From NCBI GenBank assembly GCA_024742735.1, contig JANSXV010000003.1, positions 1 through 64,000 of the forward strand: a stretch of DNA of 64,000 nucleotides, read 5' to 3'. This document shows positions 8,803-19,200 of the stretch, one piece after another. Source of the DNA: Alphaproteobacteria bacterium (GTDB lineage: Bacteria; Pseudomonadota; Alphaproteobacteria; Caulobacterales; Maricaulaceae). Each line of letters begins with the position of its first letter. The stretch's first letter is position 1. The translations under genes and the position numbers were made by a program. The notes beneath the pieces are model-generated. The model was not told the DNA's origin, ran no database searches, and saw nothing but the letters and a program-made list of their open reading frames with translations.

Positions 8803-10439
8803 GCCGCCTCCTCAAGGATCAGCTCCAGCACCAGGCGCAGGGCCTGCGCTTCGAGCCCGGCCCGTTGAAGGATCACCGCAGCCCCGGCGCAGGCCTCGGT
8901 GTCCTGCGGCGCGCGTTCAAGCGTCAGGGCGGCATGGAGCGCGCTTTCCCCAAGAGCTCCGGCGCCGGCGGCCAGAAGGCCAGGGGCGAGGACAGGCGCG
9001 GGCGCATCTTCGGCTCTGGCGAGCCCGGTCATGGCCGCGCGCAAGGCGCCGCCATCTTCAGCGCCCAGCGCCGTCAGCATGGCCGCCTGACACAGGCGCT
9101 GGGGCGTGGCGCCTTCGATGCGTGCGGCGAACAGCGCGGTGAAGGCGTCATCCTCGATCCGACCGGCTGCGACGGCCCGGGCGAAATCCAGCGCGACGAT
9201 CACCGAGGCCGGCGGCGGGGTCCATTCCGGCCCCAGCGCCTCTGCGCCGTCAGCGGCGAAGGCAGGAGGCGCGTTCAACGCCGCAGGTCCACCGCTCTGG
9301 GTCGGGGCCGGGGCAGGCGCCGGCTCGGGTTGCGGGCGCGGCGGCCCGTCCAGCAGCGCCTCACGCCAGCCTTCAGCCGCCACGATGTCGTCAGCGGCCA
9401 GAGCCGCCAGCACGAACAGGCGGCCATGGGCCAGCGTGTCCGCCGTGATCGGCAGCCGGGCGACCTCCGCGCCGTAGGCCGACGCGATTTCGACGAAGGC
9501 GCCCTCTTCAGCGGCGTCGTTCAGACGAACCGCCAGCGCCTCGGCCGCAATCACGCGATCGAGGTCCTGCTGGATTATGGCGCCGAGCGCGACCGAGCGC
9601 GCCTCGCCGTCCATGAGCACGGCGGCCTCAAGCGCTTCAGGCAGGGTCTCCGGCAGAGCGATGCGGGGCCCGGTGCGAGCCGCGGCCCGATGCAGCCACG
9701 CCGGCGCGGCCTCGGCTGCAGTGAACCGGCGCTCCGGCGCGGCCAGCGAAGCCAGCGCGAGCTGCAGCCCGGTGGCTGGCGTGAACGCCGCATCCACCGG
9801 GCGGTCAAGGGCATAGGCGTCGAAGGCGGCGTCGAACTCCGGATTCGGCGCCTGGGCGCGCGCCAGCTCGGCGGTCAGTTCACCGGCCGGAACATTGCCG
9901 CCGATGGCCAGGCACGCTGCCCGGGCGCGCAGCCAATAGGGCGCATCGCGATCCTCAAGCAGGGCGTTGGCCGCCCGGCAGGCGTCCTCGGTCTGGCCCA
10001 TCGCGAAGGCGAGCTCGGCATAGACCCGCGACAGGCCCGGGCTCTGATTGATCTGGGGCGTGCGGTCCAGCAGGCGCAGCACCGGCTGCGGCCGGCCAGC
10101 CGCCAGCGCACGGCGCGCGCGCAGCTCAGCCAGCGCAAAGCGGTCGTCCAGCCCCTCCGGAGGCGGACCTCCGGACAGGAGCGCGCCGAGCGCCAGACGG
10201 GCGGCTGCAGGCTCGCTCCAACCCTCCTGGGCGCGAGGCAAATCCTCCAGAAGAGCCTGAAGCGCCACCGCATCGCCCGATGACCAGACGGTTTCGGGCA
10301 GATTTCCGCCGGCGTCGACTTCCATGGGATGGATCGCCCCCAGCTCCTGCACGGCGATGCCGCTGGAGGGTTGCTGCGCGGCGCCGGCCTGCAGCGCAAC
10401 GGCCGCAAGAACGGCGCTAAGCGTCGCTGAGAACATCAC
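8799..10439 (-). CDS. Secreted Ala-rich helical protein, unknown function
   Basis: 546 aa. A signal peptide (MMFSATLSAVLAAVALQAGA) is followed by a long Ala/Leu/Glu-rich helical region in which pairs of helices recur, as in TPR/SEL1-type solenoids. A Pro/Ala linker (PQPEPAPAPAPTQ, about residue 370) splits it into two blocks. I do not recognise the family; it is probably a periplasmic scaffold. It is the middle gene of a three-gene unit: the 48-aa membrane protein overlaps its start and its own stop overlaps xerD. Confidence 0.7.
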   Translation of the reverse strand: MMFSATLSAVLAAVALQAGAAQQPSSGIAVQELGAIHPMEVDAGGNLPETVWSSGDAVALQALLEDLPRAQEGWSEPAAARLALGALLSGGPPPEGLDDRFALAELRARRALAAGRPQPVLRLLDRTPQINQSPGLSRVYAELAFAMGQTEDACRAANALLEDRDAPYWLRARAACLAIGGNVPAGELTAELARAQAPNPEFDAAFDAYALDRPVDAAFTPATGLQLALASLAAPERRFTAAEAAPAWLHRAAARTGPRIALPETLPEALEAAVLMDGEARSVALGAIIQQDLDRVIAAEALAVRLNDAAEEGAFVEIASAYGAEVARLPITADTLAHGRLFVLAALAADDIVAAEGWREALLDGPPRPQPEPAPAPAPTQSGGPAALNAPPAFAADGAEALGPEWTPPPASVIVALDFARAVAAGRIEDDAFTALFAARIEGATPQRLCQAAMLTALGAEDGGALRAAMTGLARAEDAPAPVLAPGLLAAGAGALGESALHAALTLERAPQDTEACAGAAVILQRAGLEAQALRLVLELILEEAA

Positions 10440-10563
10440 GATCGACCTCGATGCGGATCTCGGAAGGCTCCGGCGCGCCGGATTCAGCCATCGCCAGCAG
10501 CGCGGCGAACCCGCCGCCGATGATCACGGCCAGAACCGCCAGCCCGATCAGCATTCCCTTCAT
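10417..10563 (-). CDS. Small single-pass membrane protein (48 aa)
   Basis: Residues 4-24 form one hydrophobic helix (MLIGLAVLAVIIGGGFAALL), followed by an acidic tail ending DRDVLSDA. ATG 10563 has a strong ribosome site (CAAGGAGTGGGCG), preferred over the longer frame from 10674. The stop lies inside the start of the 546-aa secreted protein (23-bp overlap), so the two are translationally coupled. Probably it anchors or assists the secreted partner (inference). Confidence 0.66.
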   Translation of the reverse strand: MKGMLIGLAVLAVIIGGGFAALLAMAESGAPEPSEIRIEVDRDVLSDA

Positions 10564-10683
10564 CGCCCACTCCTTGATTGCGTCGATTTCGAATAAAGCA
10601 GGCGAATGCGGCGTTTTCCAGACGGATGCCGCGTCGAGGCGCCATTGGCGCATGGCCTCAGGCTGGTTTATCACCGTCCCATC

Positions 10684-11238
10684 ATGTCGAATATCCCATC
10701 ACACGCAGCGCCGGAGCGCCCGATCACGCTGGTCGGGCTCATGGGCGTGGGAAAGACCACGATCGGGCGCCGGCTGGCCTCACGCCTGAGCCGGCCGTTT
10801 CTGGACGCCGACGCCGAGGTGGAATCCGCCGCCGGCCGCACTGTCGCGGAGATCTTCGCCGATTTCGGCGAGGCCGCCTTTCGCGACGGCGAGCGCAAGG
10901 TGATCGCCCGTTTGCTGGACGAGCCCAAGCCGGTGGTGCTGGCGCTGGGCGGCGGGGCCTTCATGGACCCCGACACTCGCGCCCTCATCAAGGAGCGTGC
11001 GATTTCGGTCTGGCTGAAAGCGGACGTGGACACGCTCTTCGAGCGCGTCATGCGCAAGCCGGGCCAGCGCCCTCTTCTGGAGACCGAAGATCCAAGGGCG
11101 GTTTTGGAACGCCTTCACGCCGAGCGCGCGCCGGTCTATGCGCAGGCCGATATCGTCGTGGACAGCGACGCGGCGAGCCATGACACCACCGTACAGCGCC
11201 TGATCGACGCTTTGCAGGCTGTTCAGCAAGGACAATAA
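10684..11238 (+). CDS. aroK: Shikimate kinase
   Basis: 184 aa. It phosphorylates shikimate with ATP in aromatic amino acid synthesis. Walker A GLMGVGKT is at residues 18-25; FLDADAEVE and FRDGERKVI are the shikimate-binding region; LALGGGAF is the G-x-G loop; RPLLETEDP is the lid. ATG 10684 is chosen over the longer frame from 10606 because homologues start 10-15 residues before the core strand. It heads an aroK-aroB-CorC unit divergent from the xerD operon, so promoters for both should lie in 10564-10683. Confidence 0.95.
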   Translation: MSNIPSHAAPERPITLVGLMGVGKTTIGRRLASRLSRPFLDADAEVESAAGRTVAEIFADFGEAAFRDGERKVIARLLDEPKPVVLALGGGAFMDPDTRALIKERAISVWLKADVDTLFERVMRKPGQRPLLETEDPRAVLERLHAERAPVYAQADIVVDSDAASHDTTVQRLIDALQAVQQGQ

Positions 11239-11241
11239 GAC

Positions 11242-12351
11242 GTGAGTGAACTGATCACCGTTCCGGTCGCACTGGGCGAGCGCAGCTACGATGTCATTAT
11301 CGGCGACGGGGCGCTTGAGACCGGCATGGACCGGCTGGGTCCGCTCTGCCCGCGCCGGCGCGCCTTCATCGCAGCGGACGCAGCGGCCCTGGCCGCCCAT
11401 GGAAAGCGCCTGCGCGCTGGACTGAACGCAGCCGGACTTGAACCGGTCATCTTCGAGATCGAGGGCGGCGAGCGCGCCAAGACCTGGACCGGCGTCGAGC
11501 GTCTGGTCGAGGCGCTGCTGGAGGCCGGCATCGAGCGTTCCGAGTGCCTGATCGCCTTTGGCGGCGGCACGATCGGAGACCTGGCCGGGTTTGCAGCCGC
11601 CGTGACCAAGCGCGGCGTCGGCTTCGTCCAGATCCCCACCACGCTTCTGGCCCAGGTCGACAGCTCGGTCGGCGGCAAGACCGGCATCAACACTGCGTCG
11701 GGAAAGAACCTCGCCGGCGCCTTCCATCAACCCGCGCTGGTGATCGCCGACACCGGCCTTCTGGCTTCCTTGCCCGAGCGGGAGATCCGCGCCGGCTACG
11801 CTGAGATCGCCAAGGCGGGGCTGATCGCCGACGCAGAGCTGTTCGCGCGGCTGGAATCGGCCGGGGCCGGCGCGTTGACGGGCGACGCCCTGACGCGGGC
11901 CGCCGCCGACGCCGTGGCGTTCAAGGCGCGCATCGTCGCTGAAGATGAGCGCGAGGGGGGCGTGCGCGCCCTGCTCAATCTGGGCCACACCTTCGGCCAT
12001 GCCTTCGAGGCTGAAGCCGCTAAAGGCGCGCTGGTCCATGGCGAGGCGGTGGCGGCGGGCATGAGCCTGGCCTTCCGCTACTCGGTGCGCCTTGGGGTCT
12101 GCCCGCAAGCTGAAGCCGACCGCGTCGACGCCCATCTGCGCGCCGTCGGCCTGCCGGCGTCCGGCGCCGAGCTGCCCGGCGGGCCATACCAGGCGGACAG
12201 GCTGGTCGCGCGCATGGGGTCGGACAAGAAGAATCGCGGCGGCGCGATCACGCTAATTCTGGCGCGCGCGGTCGGAGAGGCTTACATCACGCCCTGCGAG
12301 GACGCCGCCGATCTGGCCGCGTTCCTGGACGAAGATCTGAGGACGGGATGA
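11242..12351 (+). CDS. aroB: 3-dehydroquinate synthase
   Basis: 369 aa with a GTG start 3 bp after aroK. It converts DAHP to 3-dehydroquinate using NAD and a divalent metal. Signatures: FGGGTIGDLAGFAAA for NAD binding, PTTLLAQVDSSVGGKTGIN for the substrate loop, the metal ligands in GHTFGHAFE and a further His in HGEAVAAGM. The partnership with aroK is the usual proteobacterial pair. The stop overlaps the next gene by 4 bp. Confidence 0.96.
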   Translation: MSELITVPVALGERSYDVIIGDGALETGMDRLGPLCPRRRAFIAADAAALAAHGKRLRAGLNAAGLEPVIFEIEGGERAKTWTGVERLVEALLEAGIERSECLIAFGGGTIGDLAGFAAAVTKRGVGFVQIPTTLLAQVDSSVGGKTGINTASGKNLAGAFHQPALVIADTGLLASLPEREIRAGYAEIAKAGLIADAELFARLESAGAGALTGDALTRAAADAVAFKARIVAEDEREGGVRALLNLGHTFGHAFEAEAAKGALVHGEAVAAGMSLAFRYSVRLGVCPQAEADRVDAHLRAVGLPASGAELPGGPYQADRLVARMGSDKKNRGGAITLILARAVGEAYITPCEDAADLAAFLDEDLRTG

Positions 12352-13625
12352 ATTTCGAACCGTGGATGGGCTGGACAGCCCTTTCAATTCTGGGCCTGCT
12401 TTGCTTTTCGGGCTTCTTTTCCGGCTCGGAGACGGCGCTGACCGCGACTTCCAAGGCGCGCATGCTGTCCCTTGAGAAGGAGAAGAACCCGCGCGCGCGC
12501 CGGGTCAACCGGCTGATCGAGGACCGCGAAAGCCTGATCGGCGCGATCCTGCTGGGCAACAACCTGGTCAACATCCTGGCCGCTTCTCTGGCTTCGGCTC
12601 TGTTTCTGGCGCTGTTCGGCGAGGCCGGCGTGCCCATCGCCACTCTGGTGATGACGCTGCTGGTCCTGATTTTCGCCGAGGTGCTGCCCAAGACCTACGC
12701 CCTGTCCAATCCGGACCGCATGGCATTGACGGTGTCCGGCCCGCTGGGCTTTTTCGTGGCGGTGTTCTCACCCGTCGTCGCTGCGGTTCAGGCCGTGGTG
12801 CGCACGACCCTGCGCATTCTTGGCGCCAATGTGGAAGGTCCTGTCCTATCCGCCCACGAAGAGATCCGCGGTCATATCGACCTTCACCACCAGGAAGGCG
12901 GCGTGGTGAAGACCGATCGCGACATGCTGGGCGGCGTGCTGGACCTGCGCGAGCTGACCATCGACGACGTCATGGTTCACCGCAAGAACCTGATCATGCT
13001 GGACATCGACCAGCCCGTGGACGAGCTGGTGCGCACGGCGCTGACCTGCCCGCACACGCGCCTGCCCCTGTTCAGGGACGACCCGGAGAACATCGTCGGC
13101 GTGCTCCACGCCCGCGACCTGGCCCGTGCGCTTCACGAGGCGGGCGGCGATGCGGCGAAGATCGATATCGAGGCCATCAAGCGCGAACCCTGGTTCGTGC
13201 CGGAAACCACTGAACTGCAGGAGCAGCTGACCAATTTCCGCCAGAAGCGCGAGCACTTCGCCCTGGCCGTGGACGAGTACGGCGCGCTCATGGGCGTGAT
13301 CACGCTGGAAGACATCCTGGAAGAGATCGTCGGCGAGATCGAGGATGAGCACGATGTCGCCGTGGAAGGCGTCAGCCGGCTGCCGGACGGGCGTGTGCTG
13401 GTCGACGGCGCCACGCCGATCCGGGATGTGAACCGGGCCCTGGACTGGGAGCTGCCCGATGACGAGGCGGTGACCATCGCCGGGCTGGTGATCCACGAGG
13501 CGCAAACCATCCCCGAAGCCGGACAGGTCTTCCGATTCCACGGGGTGCAGTTCGAGATCCTGGAGCGCAAGCGCAACCAGATCACGCGCATGCGCCTGAA
13601 GACCGAGCCGACGCCGGGGCTCTGA
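12348..13625 (+). CDS. CNNM/HlyC/CorC-family membrane transporter with CBS pair
   Basis: 425 aa. A DUF21/CNNM membrane domain (residues 1-185, GFFSGSETALTATSKARM and the SNPDRMAL region) is followed by a CBS pair (about 200-320; VGVLHARDLARAL, YGALMGVITLEDILEEIVG) and a C-terminal CorC_HlyC domain (about 335-415). Family members act in magnesium or cobalt efflux or resistance. It overlaps aroB by 4 bp; this aroK-aroB-CorC order is common in alphaproteobacteria. Ion specificity cannot be told from sequence. Confidence 0.9.
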   Translation: MNFEPWMGWTALSILGLLCFSGFFSGSETALTATSKARMLSLEKEKNPRARRVNRLIEDRESLIGAILLGNNLVNILAASLASALFLALFGEAGVPIATLVMTLLVLIFAEVLPKTYALSNPDRMALTVSGPLGFFVAVFSPVVAAVQAVVRTTLRILGANVEGPVLSAHEEIRGHIDLHHQEGGVVKTDRDMLGGVLDLRELTIDDVMVHRKNLIMLDIDQPVDELVRTALTCPHTRLPLFRDDPENIVGVLHARDLARALHEAGGDAAKIDIEAIKREPWFVPETTELQEQLTNFRQKREHFALAVDEYGALMGVITLEDILEEIVGEIEDEHDVAVEGVSRLPDGRVLVDGATPIRDVNRALDWELPDDEAVTIAGLVIHEAQTIPEAGQVFRFHGVQFEILERKRNQITRMRLKTEPTPGL

Positions 13626-13712
13626 CATCCGCCTCGCATCTTCGTGACTTGGCCGGAGCCGGTTTCGCTCCAACTCTTGAGGGCGGAACCCATCCGCCGA
13701 CGGAGACCCGCC

Positions 13713-14357
13713 ATGATCCGCATCACCGCCCTCATCACCGCCCTGGCCGCAGGCCTGTCGACCGCCGCCTGCGCCCAGGAGGCCGGAGACTACGCCGTTC
13801 CCGCTGGCGCTGCCGATGCGCCGCAGGGTCTGGCCCACGCCGTCTTCGCGTCTGGCTGCTTCTGGTGCACCGAGGCCGACTTTGAAAAGCTCGACGGCGT
13901 GGTCGAGGTCGTCTCCGGCTTCGCCGGCGGCGAGGAGGAGAATCCGGGCTATTACGAGGTCGTGCGCGGCGAGACCGGCCATGCCGAGGCCGCACGCATC
14001 ATCTATGACCCGGACGTGGTCAGCTATGAGGCGCTGCTCGACCATTACTGGGTCAATGTCGACCCATTCGACGGGGCCGGTCAGTTCTGTGACCGCGGGT
14101 CAAGCTATGCGCCCTTCATCTTCCCCGCCGACGCAGACCAGGCCGAGGCTGCACGCGCTTCGCTGGCCAGAGTCGAAGCCGAGCTGGGCCGGGCGGTCGC
14201 TGTGGAGATCGAGCCTCTGGACACGTTCTGGCCGGCCGAGGCCTACCATCAGGATTTCGCCGACAACAACCCGATCCGCTATCAGCGCTACCGCTTCGGC
14301 TGCCGCCGGGACCAGCGCCTGCGCGAGATCTGGGGCGAGCGCGCGCTGGGCGGCTAG
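13713..14357 (+). CDS. msrA: Exported peptide-methionine (S)-S-oxide reductase
   Basis: 214 aa. The catalytic motif GCFWCTE is at residues 48-54, with nucleophile Cys49. The substrate region GFAGGEEENPGYYEVVRGETGHAEA and YHQDFADNNP are typical of MsrA. A hydrophobic leader (MIRITALITALAAGLSTAAC) directs export. The STAAC-A junction could be a signal peptidase I site or an unusual lipobox, so it acts in the periplasm, soluble or as a lipoprotein. Start 13713 is chosen over 13644 because it gives a proper leader. It repairs methionine sulfoxide in envelope proteins; no MsrB domain is fused. Confidence 0.92.
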   Translation: MIRITALITALAAGLSTAACAQEAGDYAVPAGAADAPQGLAHAVFASGCFWCTEADFEKLDGVVEVVSGFAGGEEENPGYYEVVRGETGHAEAARIIYDPDVVSYEALLDHYWVNVDPFDGAGQFCDRGSSYAPFIFPADADQAEAARASLARVEAELGRAVAVEIEPLDTFWPAEAYHQDFADNNPIRYQRYRFGCRRDQRLREIWGERALGG

Positions 14358-15898
14358 CCGCCGCGCATTTCGCGCACGCGCGCTTCAAACTCTTCGGTAC
14401 GCGGAACCGGATCATAGCCCTGCGCGAGGAAGAGGCGGTAGCGCCGCTCCCGACCGCCGCCGAGCGCAATGACGATCTCGCCGGCCGGCTCGATTCGTTC
14501 GAAATCATCAAGGATCAGCGGAACTTCCTGCGCCCGCTCCGATACGACGAGGACAGGCTGATCGTAGCCCTGCGGCAGCGGCCAGGTCGCCTCGGCGAAG
14601 TTATGGGCGCCGGCATAGCGCATCCACATGAACAGCTCCGGACCGCCGGCGGGTCCATAGCGCTGCATCTGGTGGAAGTCATTGCGGTCATCATAGGCGA
14701 TCGCCGCCACCCCGGCTTCCTCGGCCGCGCGGCTGACCGCCTCCACCGTGGCCGGCCATTCGCGCACGCGCTTGAACGCGTTGGCGAGCCCGGCGGCGTC
14801 CGACAGGGGCGTGGAGGCCGCGAACGCCATGAGCGCAAGTCCAGCGACGCAGTGCAGCCCCACAGACGTCCATAGCGCGGCCCGCCGCCAGCGCCCGCCT
14901 TCCAGAAACCAGATCGCGACCAGGATCGTTCCGGCCGCATAGGCCGAAGCCGCCCAGTTGGCGTGGGCGCGGCTGATGAAGGCCTGGAACGCCACGATCA
15001 GAAGGGCCGGCGCGACATAAAGCGCAAGCATAAGCCGGGGTCGTGCGGCTCCAAGATCCAGGCTCAAGCCTTTGAAGGCGGCGATGACGGCCGCGATCAG
15101 CGCAGCGAAGGTGATCGGCCCGAACACGCCGAACTGATCGACGACGAAGGTGATGAATTCGTCGGGATTGAACAGCGAGGCGCCCCAGTTGGCGTTGGCG
15201 GCGGTGTGGGACACGGTCGCGAAGTCATTCGCCGCATTCCACATGAGGTTCCCGCTGATCAGGGCCAGGAAGATCACCCCGGCGGCGAGCCCCTGCAGAC
15301 TCACAAGGGCCCGGCGCGCGGGCGCGTCGACCAAAATCGCCAGCCCGGTCCCCAGCAGGAAGTAGATCGCCGCGTACTTGGCCAGAAACGCCCAGCCCGC
15401 CGCCACGCCCAGCAGAATCGCGAAGCGCCAGTCCGGGCCGTCGCGCAGGCGTGCGATTGCGCAAAGACCTGCGCTCCACCCCACCATCAGCACCGCATCG
15501 GTGGAGATGATGGAGGAGGACAGCCAGACCGCCGGCATGATCATCCACAATATTCCCGCCAGCGCCCCGGCCCGTGTCCCGAACAGCCGTGCGGCGGTCA
15601 GGCCGAGAAACGTCGCCGTCGCCGCATGAAGCAGGGGCGCGCTGAGGCGAACCGCCCAGTCGGCGTCGCCGAACAGGGCCGTCGTCACTGCAATGATCCA
15701 CGCGATCAGCGGGGGCTTTGAAAAGTAGCCCCAGTCCGGATTCTGGGCCCAGAGCCAGTACTGGGTCTCGTCGGGATAGAGGCTGTTGGGATCCAGAACC
15801 AACGCCGCAAGACGCAGCAGCACCAGGCCGCCGCCCGCGGCCAGGATGGCCGCGACCACGGTTCGATCTGAAAGCGATGGCGCGCCGAGCTTCGACAT
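14354..15898 (-). CDS. PMT/ArnT-like membrane glycosyltransferase
   Basis: 514 aa from ATG 15898 (MSKLGAPSL); the frame extends upstream but that part is AT-rich and lacks coding character. About 11 hydrophobic segments. The first periplasmic loop has YPDETQYWLWAQ, where the DE pair matches the catalytic acidic motif of GT39/GT83 enzymes that use polyprenyl-phosphate sugars, followed by YFSKPPLIAW. The C-terminal domain is soluble and periplasmic. It probably modifies lipid A or an envelope glycan; the acceptor is unknown. Convergent with msrA, stops overlapping. Confidence 0.85.
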   Translation of the reverse strand: MSKLGAPSLSDRTVVAAILAAGGGLVLLRLAALVLDPNSLYPDETQYWLWAQNPDWGYFSKPPLIAWIIAVTTALFGDADWAVRLSAPLLHAATATFLGLTAARLFGTRAGALAGILWMIMPAVWLSSSIISTDAVLMVGWSAGLCAIARLRDGPDWRFAILLGVAAGWAFLAKYAAIYFLLGTGLAILVDAPARRALVSLQGLAAGVIFLALISGNLMWNAANDFATVSHTAANANWGASLFNPDEFITFVVDQFGVFGPITFAALIAAVIAAFKGLSLDLGAARPRLMLALYVAPALLIVAFQAFISRAHANWAASAYAAGTILVAIWFLEGGRWRRAALWTSVGLHCVAGLALMAFAASTPLSDAAGLANAFKRVREWPATVEAVSRAAEEAGVAAIAYDDRNDFHQMQRYGPAGGPELFMWMRYAGAHNFAEATWPLPQGYDQPVLVVSERAQEVPLILDDFERIEPAGEIVIALGGGRERRYRLFLAQGYDPVPRTEEFEARVREMRGG

Positions 15899-16258
15899 GG
15901 CCGCTTCATGGGCGAGCGGCCCCCCTTTGTCAAAGCGCGGGGCTCCAACGGCGACTGTGCCTTCGGCGCCACGGCCAGGATGGTTCGGAAACCAAACTAT
16001 TCTTTCTGATTTAAAAGTGGAGACATTATTAGGATTCCCATTGGTCCAAATTATAAAACATTTTCTCAAATTTGATGGGGAATTTTTAGTTCTCAAGTCG
16101 AAATATCGATGAGGATGTTCCTTCGCTTACATTATTTTTGTCGTATTTCTGAAAAATACCCGTCACCGAACTGTCAGCGCCTGCGGATTAAGGCCGGTGC
16201 CCACATCGGGGATTGCTCCGATGCGGTCTGATCTGGTCGAAACAGGGGAACCCTCGAC
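15899..16258. other. 360-bp divergent intergenic region, AT-rich, with Pho-box array
   Basis: It separates the PMT-type glycosyltransferase (-) from the first Oar-like receptor (+). Bases 16000-16150 are unusually AT-rich for this genome, with several A/T runs, as in promoter regions. It must hold promoters for both genes. The only defined element I see is the 11-bp-periodic Pho-box-like array at 16138-16177. No ORF or RNA gene is supported. Confidence 0.6.
16138..16177 (+). promoter_or_regulatory. Pho-box-like direct repeats upstream of first Oar-like receptor
   Basis: 7-mers with exact 11-bp period: TTGTCGT (16138), CTGAAAA (16149), CCGTCAC (16160) and CTGTCAG (16171). The known PhoB consensus is CTGTCAT repeated with 4-bp spacers. 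The last two copies match at 5 and 6 of 7 positions; the first is 5 of 7 and the second is weak. They lie 82-121 bp before ATG 16259, a normal distance for a PhoB-activated promoter. Confidence 0.62.
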
Positions 16259-19200
16259 ATGGCACTGTTCAAGAAACTCGCATGCGGCGTCTCTGTCGCT
16301 GCGCTGGCCGCGCTGGCTCCGGCCGCCGCCGTCTACGCGCAGGAGACGTCCTCCCAACTGCGCGGCGCGGTTGTCGATGCGTCCGGCGCGCCGATCTCCG
16401 GCGCCCGTCTCATCATCCTTCACACTCCTTCCGGCACTGTGTCCGAAGCGGTGACCGGCGCGACCGGCGCGTTCTTCCAGTCCGGTCTGCGGGTCGGCGG
16501 CCCCTACACCATCACCGTCGTGGCCCCTGGCTTTGAAGGCGACGTGATCGAGAACCTGTCCCTGCGCCCTGGCTCCCAGCCGCCGCTGCGCATCGCGCTG
16601 CGCCCGGCCGCAACGACCGACGTCATCGTGGTGACCGGTCAGGCCGTGAACACGCTGGACCTGAACAATGGCGTGGGCTCCAGCTACACCGCCGAAGACA
16701 TCGCCAACCAGCCTTCGCTGGCCCGCGACGTGATCTCCACGCTCGCCCGCGACCCGCTGGCCATCACCGGCGGCCCGAACAACCTGTCCGTCGCCGGCGC
16801 CAACCCGCGCTTCAACGGCGTGACCATCGACGGCGCCCGCCAGCAGGACGCCTTCGGCCTGGGCACGAACACCTTCGCCACGGCGCGTTCGCCGATCAAC
16901 ATCGACATCATCGAGTCGGTCTCGCTGGTCGCCGCTGACTACACCGTGATCCCTTCCGGCTTCACCGGCGGCCTGGTCAACGTGACCACCCGCGGCGGTA
17001 CGAACGAGTTCGACGGCTCGGCGTTCTATTATTACCGCGACCAGGACTATTTCGGCGCCTCCACCTTCGGCGGTCAGGGCAGCTTTGATCCCGGCCAGTT
17101 CGAAGAGAAGGAATACGGCGTCACGGTGCGCGGTCCGATCATCGAGGACACGCTGTTCTTCTCGATCTCCTACGACAAGTTCGAAACCGCGACGGCCATC
17201 GACTTCAACGCCTCGGACGCCTCCAACGGCGTCGACCCGGCCTTCTTCGACGCCCTGACCAACCTGGTGCAGACCACCTATGGCGTCGACCTGCAGGGCC
17301 GTCCGCAACAGGCCGCCGTTCCTAGCGAGACCGAGCGCCTGTTCGCCCGCTTCGACTGGAACATCAACGAAGACCACCGCTTCCGCCTGTCCTATCAGCA
17401 CGTGGAAGACGCCGGCATCTCCAACATCGGCTCCAGCAACTTCGTGTCGGCCTGGTATGACACGCCGACCGAACTGACCAGCTGGTCGGGCGAATTGTTC
17501 TCCGACTGGACCGACAATCTGTCGACCACGCTGCGCGCCAGCCACATCGACTACACCCGCGGCCAGATCTGCCGCGCCGGCGAAGGCGTGGGCACGTTCG
17601 AGTTCCGCCTGAACGAAGCTGATGTCACCGGCACCGCGCTGGACGGCCTGCTCACCGGCCCGTCCATCCGCACCTTCACCGGCGGCTGCGACCGCTTCCG
17701 CCACGCCAATGACTACGCCGACGAGCGCCTGACCCTGTTCGGTCAGGCTGACTATGTGTGGAACGACTTCGTGTTCACCGTTGGCGGCGAATATGAATCC
17801 CTGGACGTGTTCAACGTCTTCGTGGAGCGTTCGCGCGGCCTGTTCCGCTTCGAAAGCGTGGACGAAATCGTCAACCAGATCGCCGACATCCAGTACCGCA
17901 ACGTGCCCTCCAACAACGCGCTCGACGGCGCGGCTGCGTGGGGCTACGAGCGCTGGACCGGTTTCGCCCAGACCCGCTGGCAGGCTCTGGACAATCTGGA
18001 GATCACCGGCGGCCTTCGCTACGAGACCATCTCGACCGGCGACACGCCGACCCTCGACCCGAGCTTTGCGGGCGATGTCGGCTTCGCCAACACGACCACG
18101 ACCGACGGTCTGGACCTGCTGATGCCGCGCGTCGGCTTCAGCTACGAGCCGCTTGAGCGCACCACCATCACCGGCGGCTTCGGCGTGTTCTCCGGCGGCG
18201 ATCCGGCCGTGTGGACCTCCAACGCCTACCAGGTGCCGGCCGTGTTCGCGTCCGCCAACAACTTCGTCGGCGTGACCGGAACGTCGATCCCGCAATCGCT
18301 TCTGACGGCGGTCGCCAACGGCAACCCGCTCGCGATCGACGCGATCGACCCGAACTTCGAACTGCCCAGCGACCTCAAGGCCTCGCTGCGCATCGACCAG
18401 GAGTTCGACATCAACCTCGCCGGCTTCAATCTGGGTTCGGGCTATGTGGTCTCGGCGCAGGCGCTGTACAGCGAGAGCATCAACTCCTTCCTGTGGCGTG
18501 AAGCGGCCCAGACCAACCAGCAGCCGCAAGCGGGCAATCTCGGCGTCGCGCCGGACGGCCGCACCATCTATGCGGACCTGCAGGCCCTGGGCATCTCGAA
18601 CCGGACCATCCTGACCAACGGCTCCGGCGATCAGAGCCTGGTTCTGACGGTCTCTCTGGCCAATGACTTCGACAATGGCTTCGGCTTCTACGCCGCCTAC
18701 GCCCACCAGGACGTGGAAATGCTGACCGAGGGCTCGTCCTCGCGCGGCATCTCGTCCTGGCGCGGTCAGGCGGACGCGGACCGGAACTTCCCGTCGCCGC
18801 GCACCTCGATCTACGAGATCGAGCACGTGTTCAAGCTGGCGTTCTCCTATGAGCGCGCCTTCATCCGCGACCTGAATACGCGCTTCGACCTGTTCGGCGA
18901 CATCAACTCGGGCGCGCCGTTCACCTACACGTTCGACGTGGACAGCGGCAACGCCCTGTTCGGCCGGGCCGGCAACGGTGAATCGCCGTTCGACAACAAC
19001 CCGCTGTACATTCCGTCGATGAATGACAGCCGCGTCGTCTACGCCTCCGGCTTCGATCAGGCGGCGTTCAACGCCTTTATCGACGGCGCCGGCGTGCCGC
19101 GCGGACAGATCCATGAGGTGAACTCCGACAACGGCCCGTGGAATCAGCGTTGGGACTTCCGCTTCCAGCAGGATCTGCCTGGCATCTTCGGGGCGGACCG

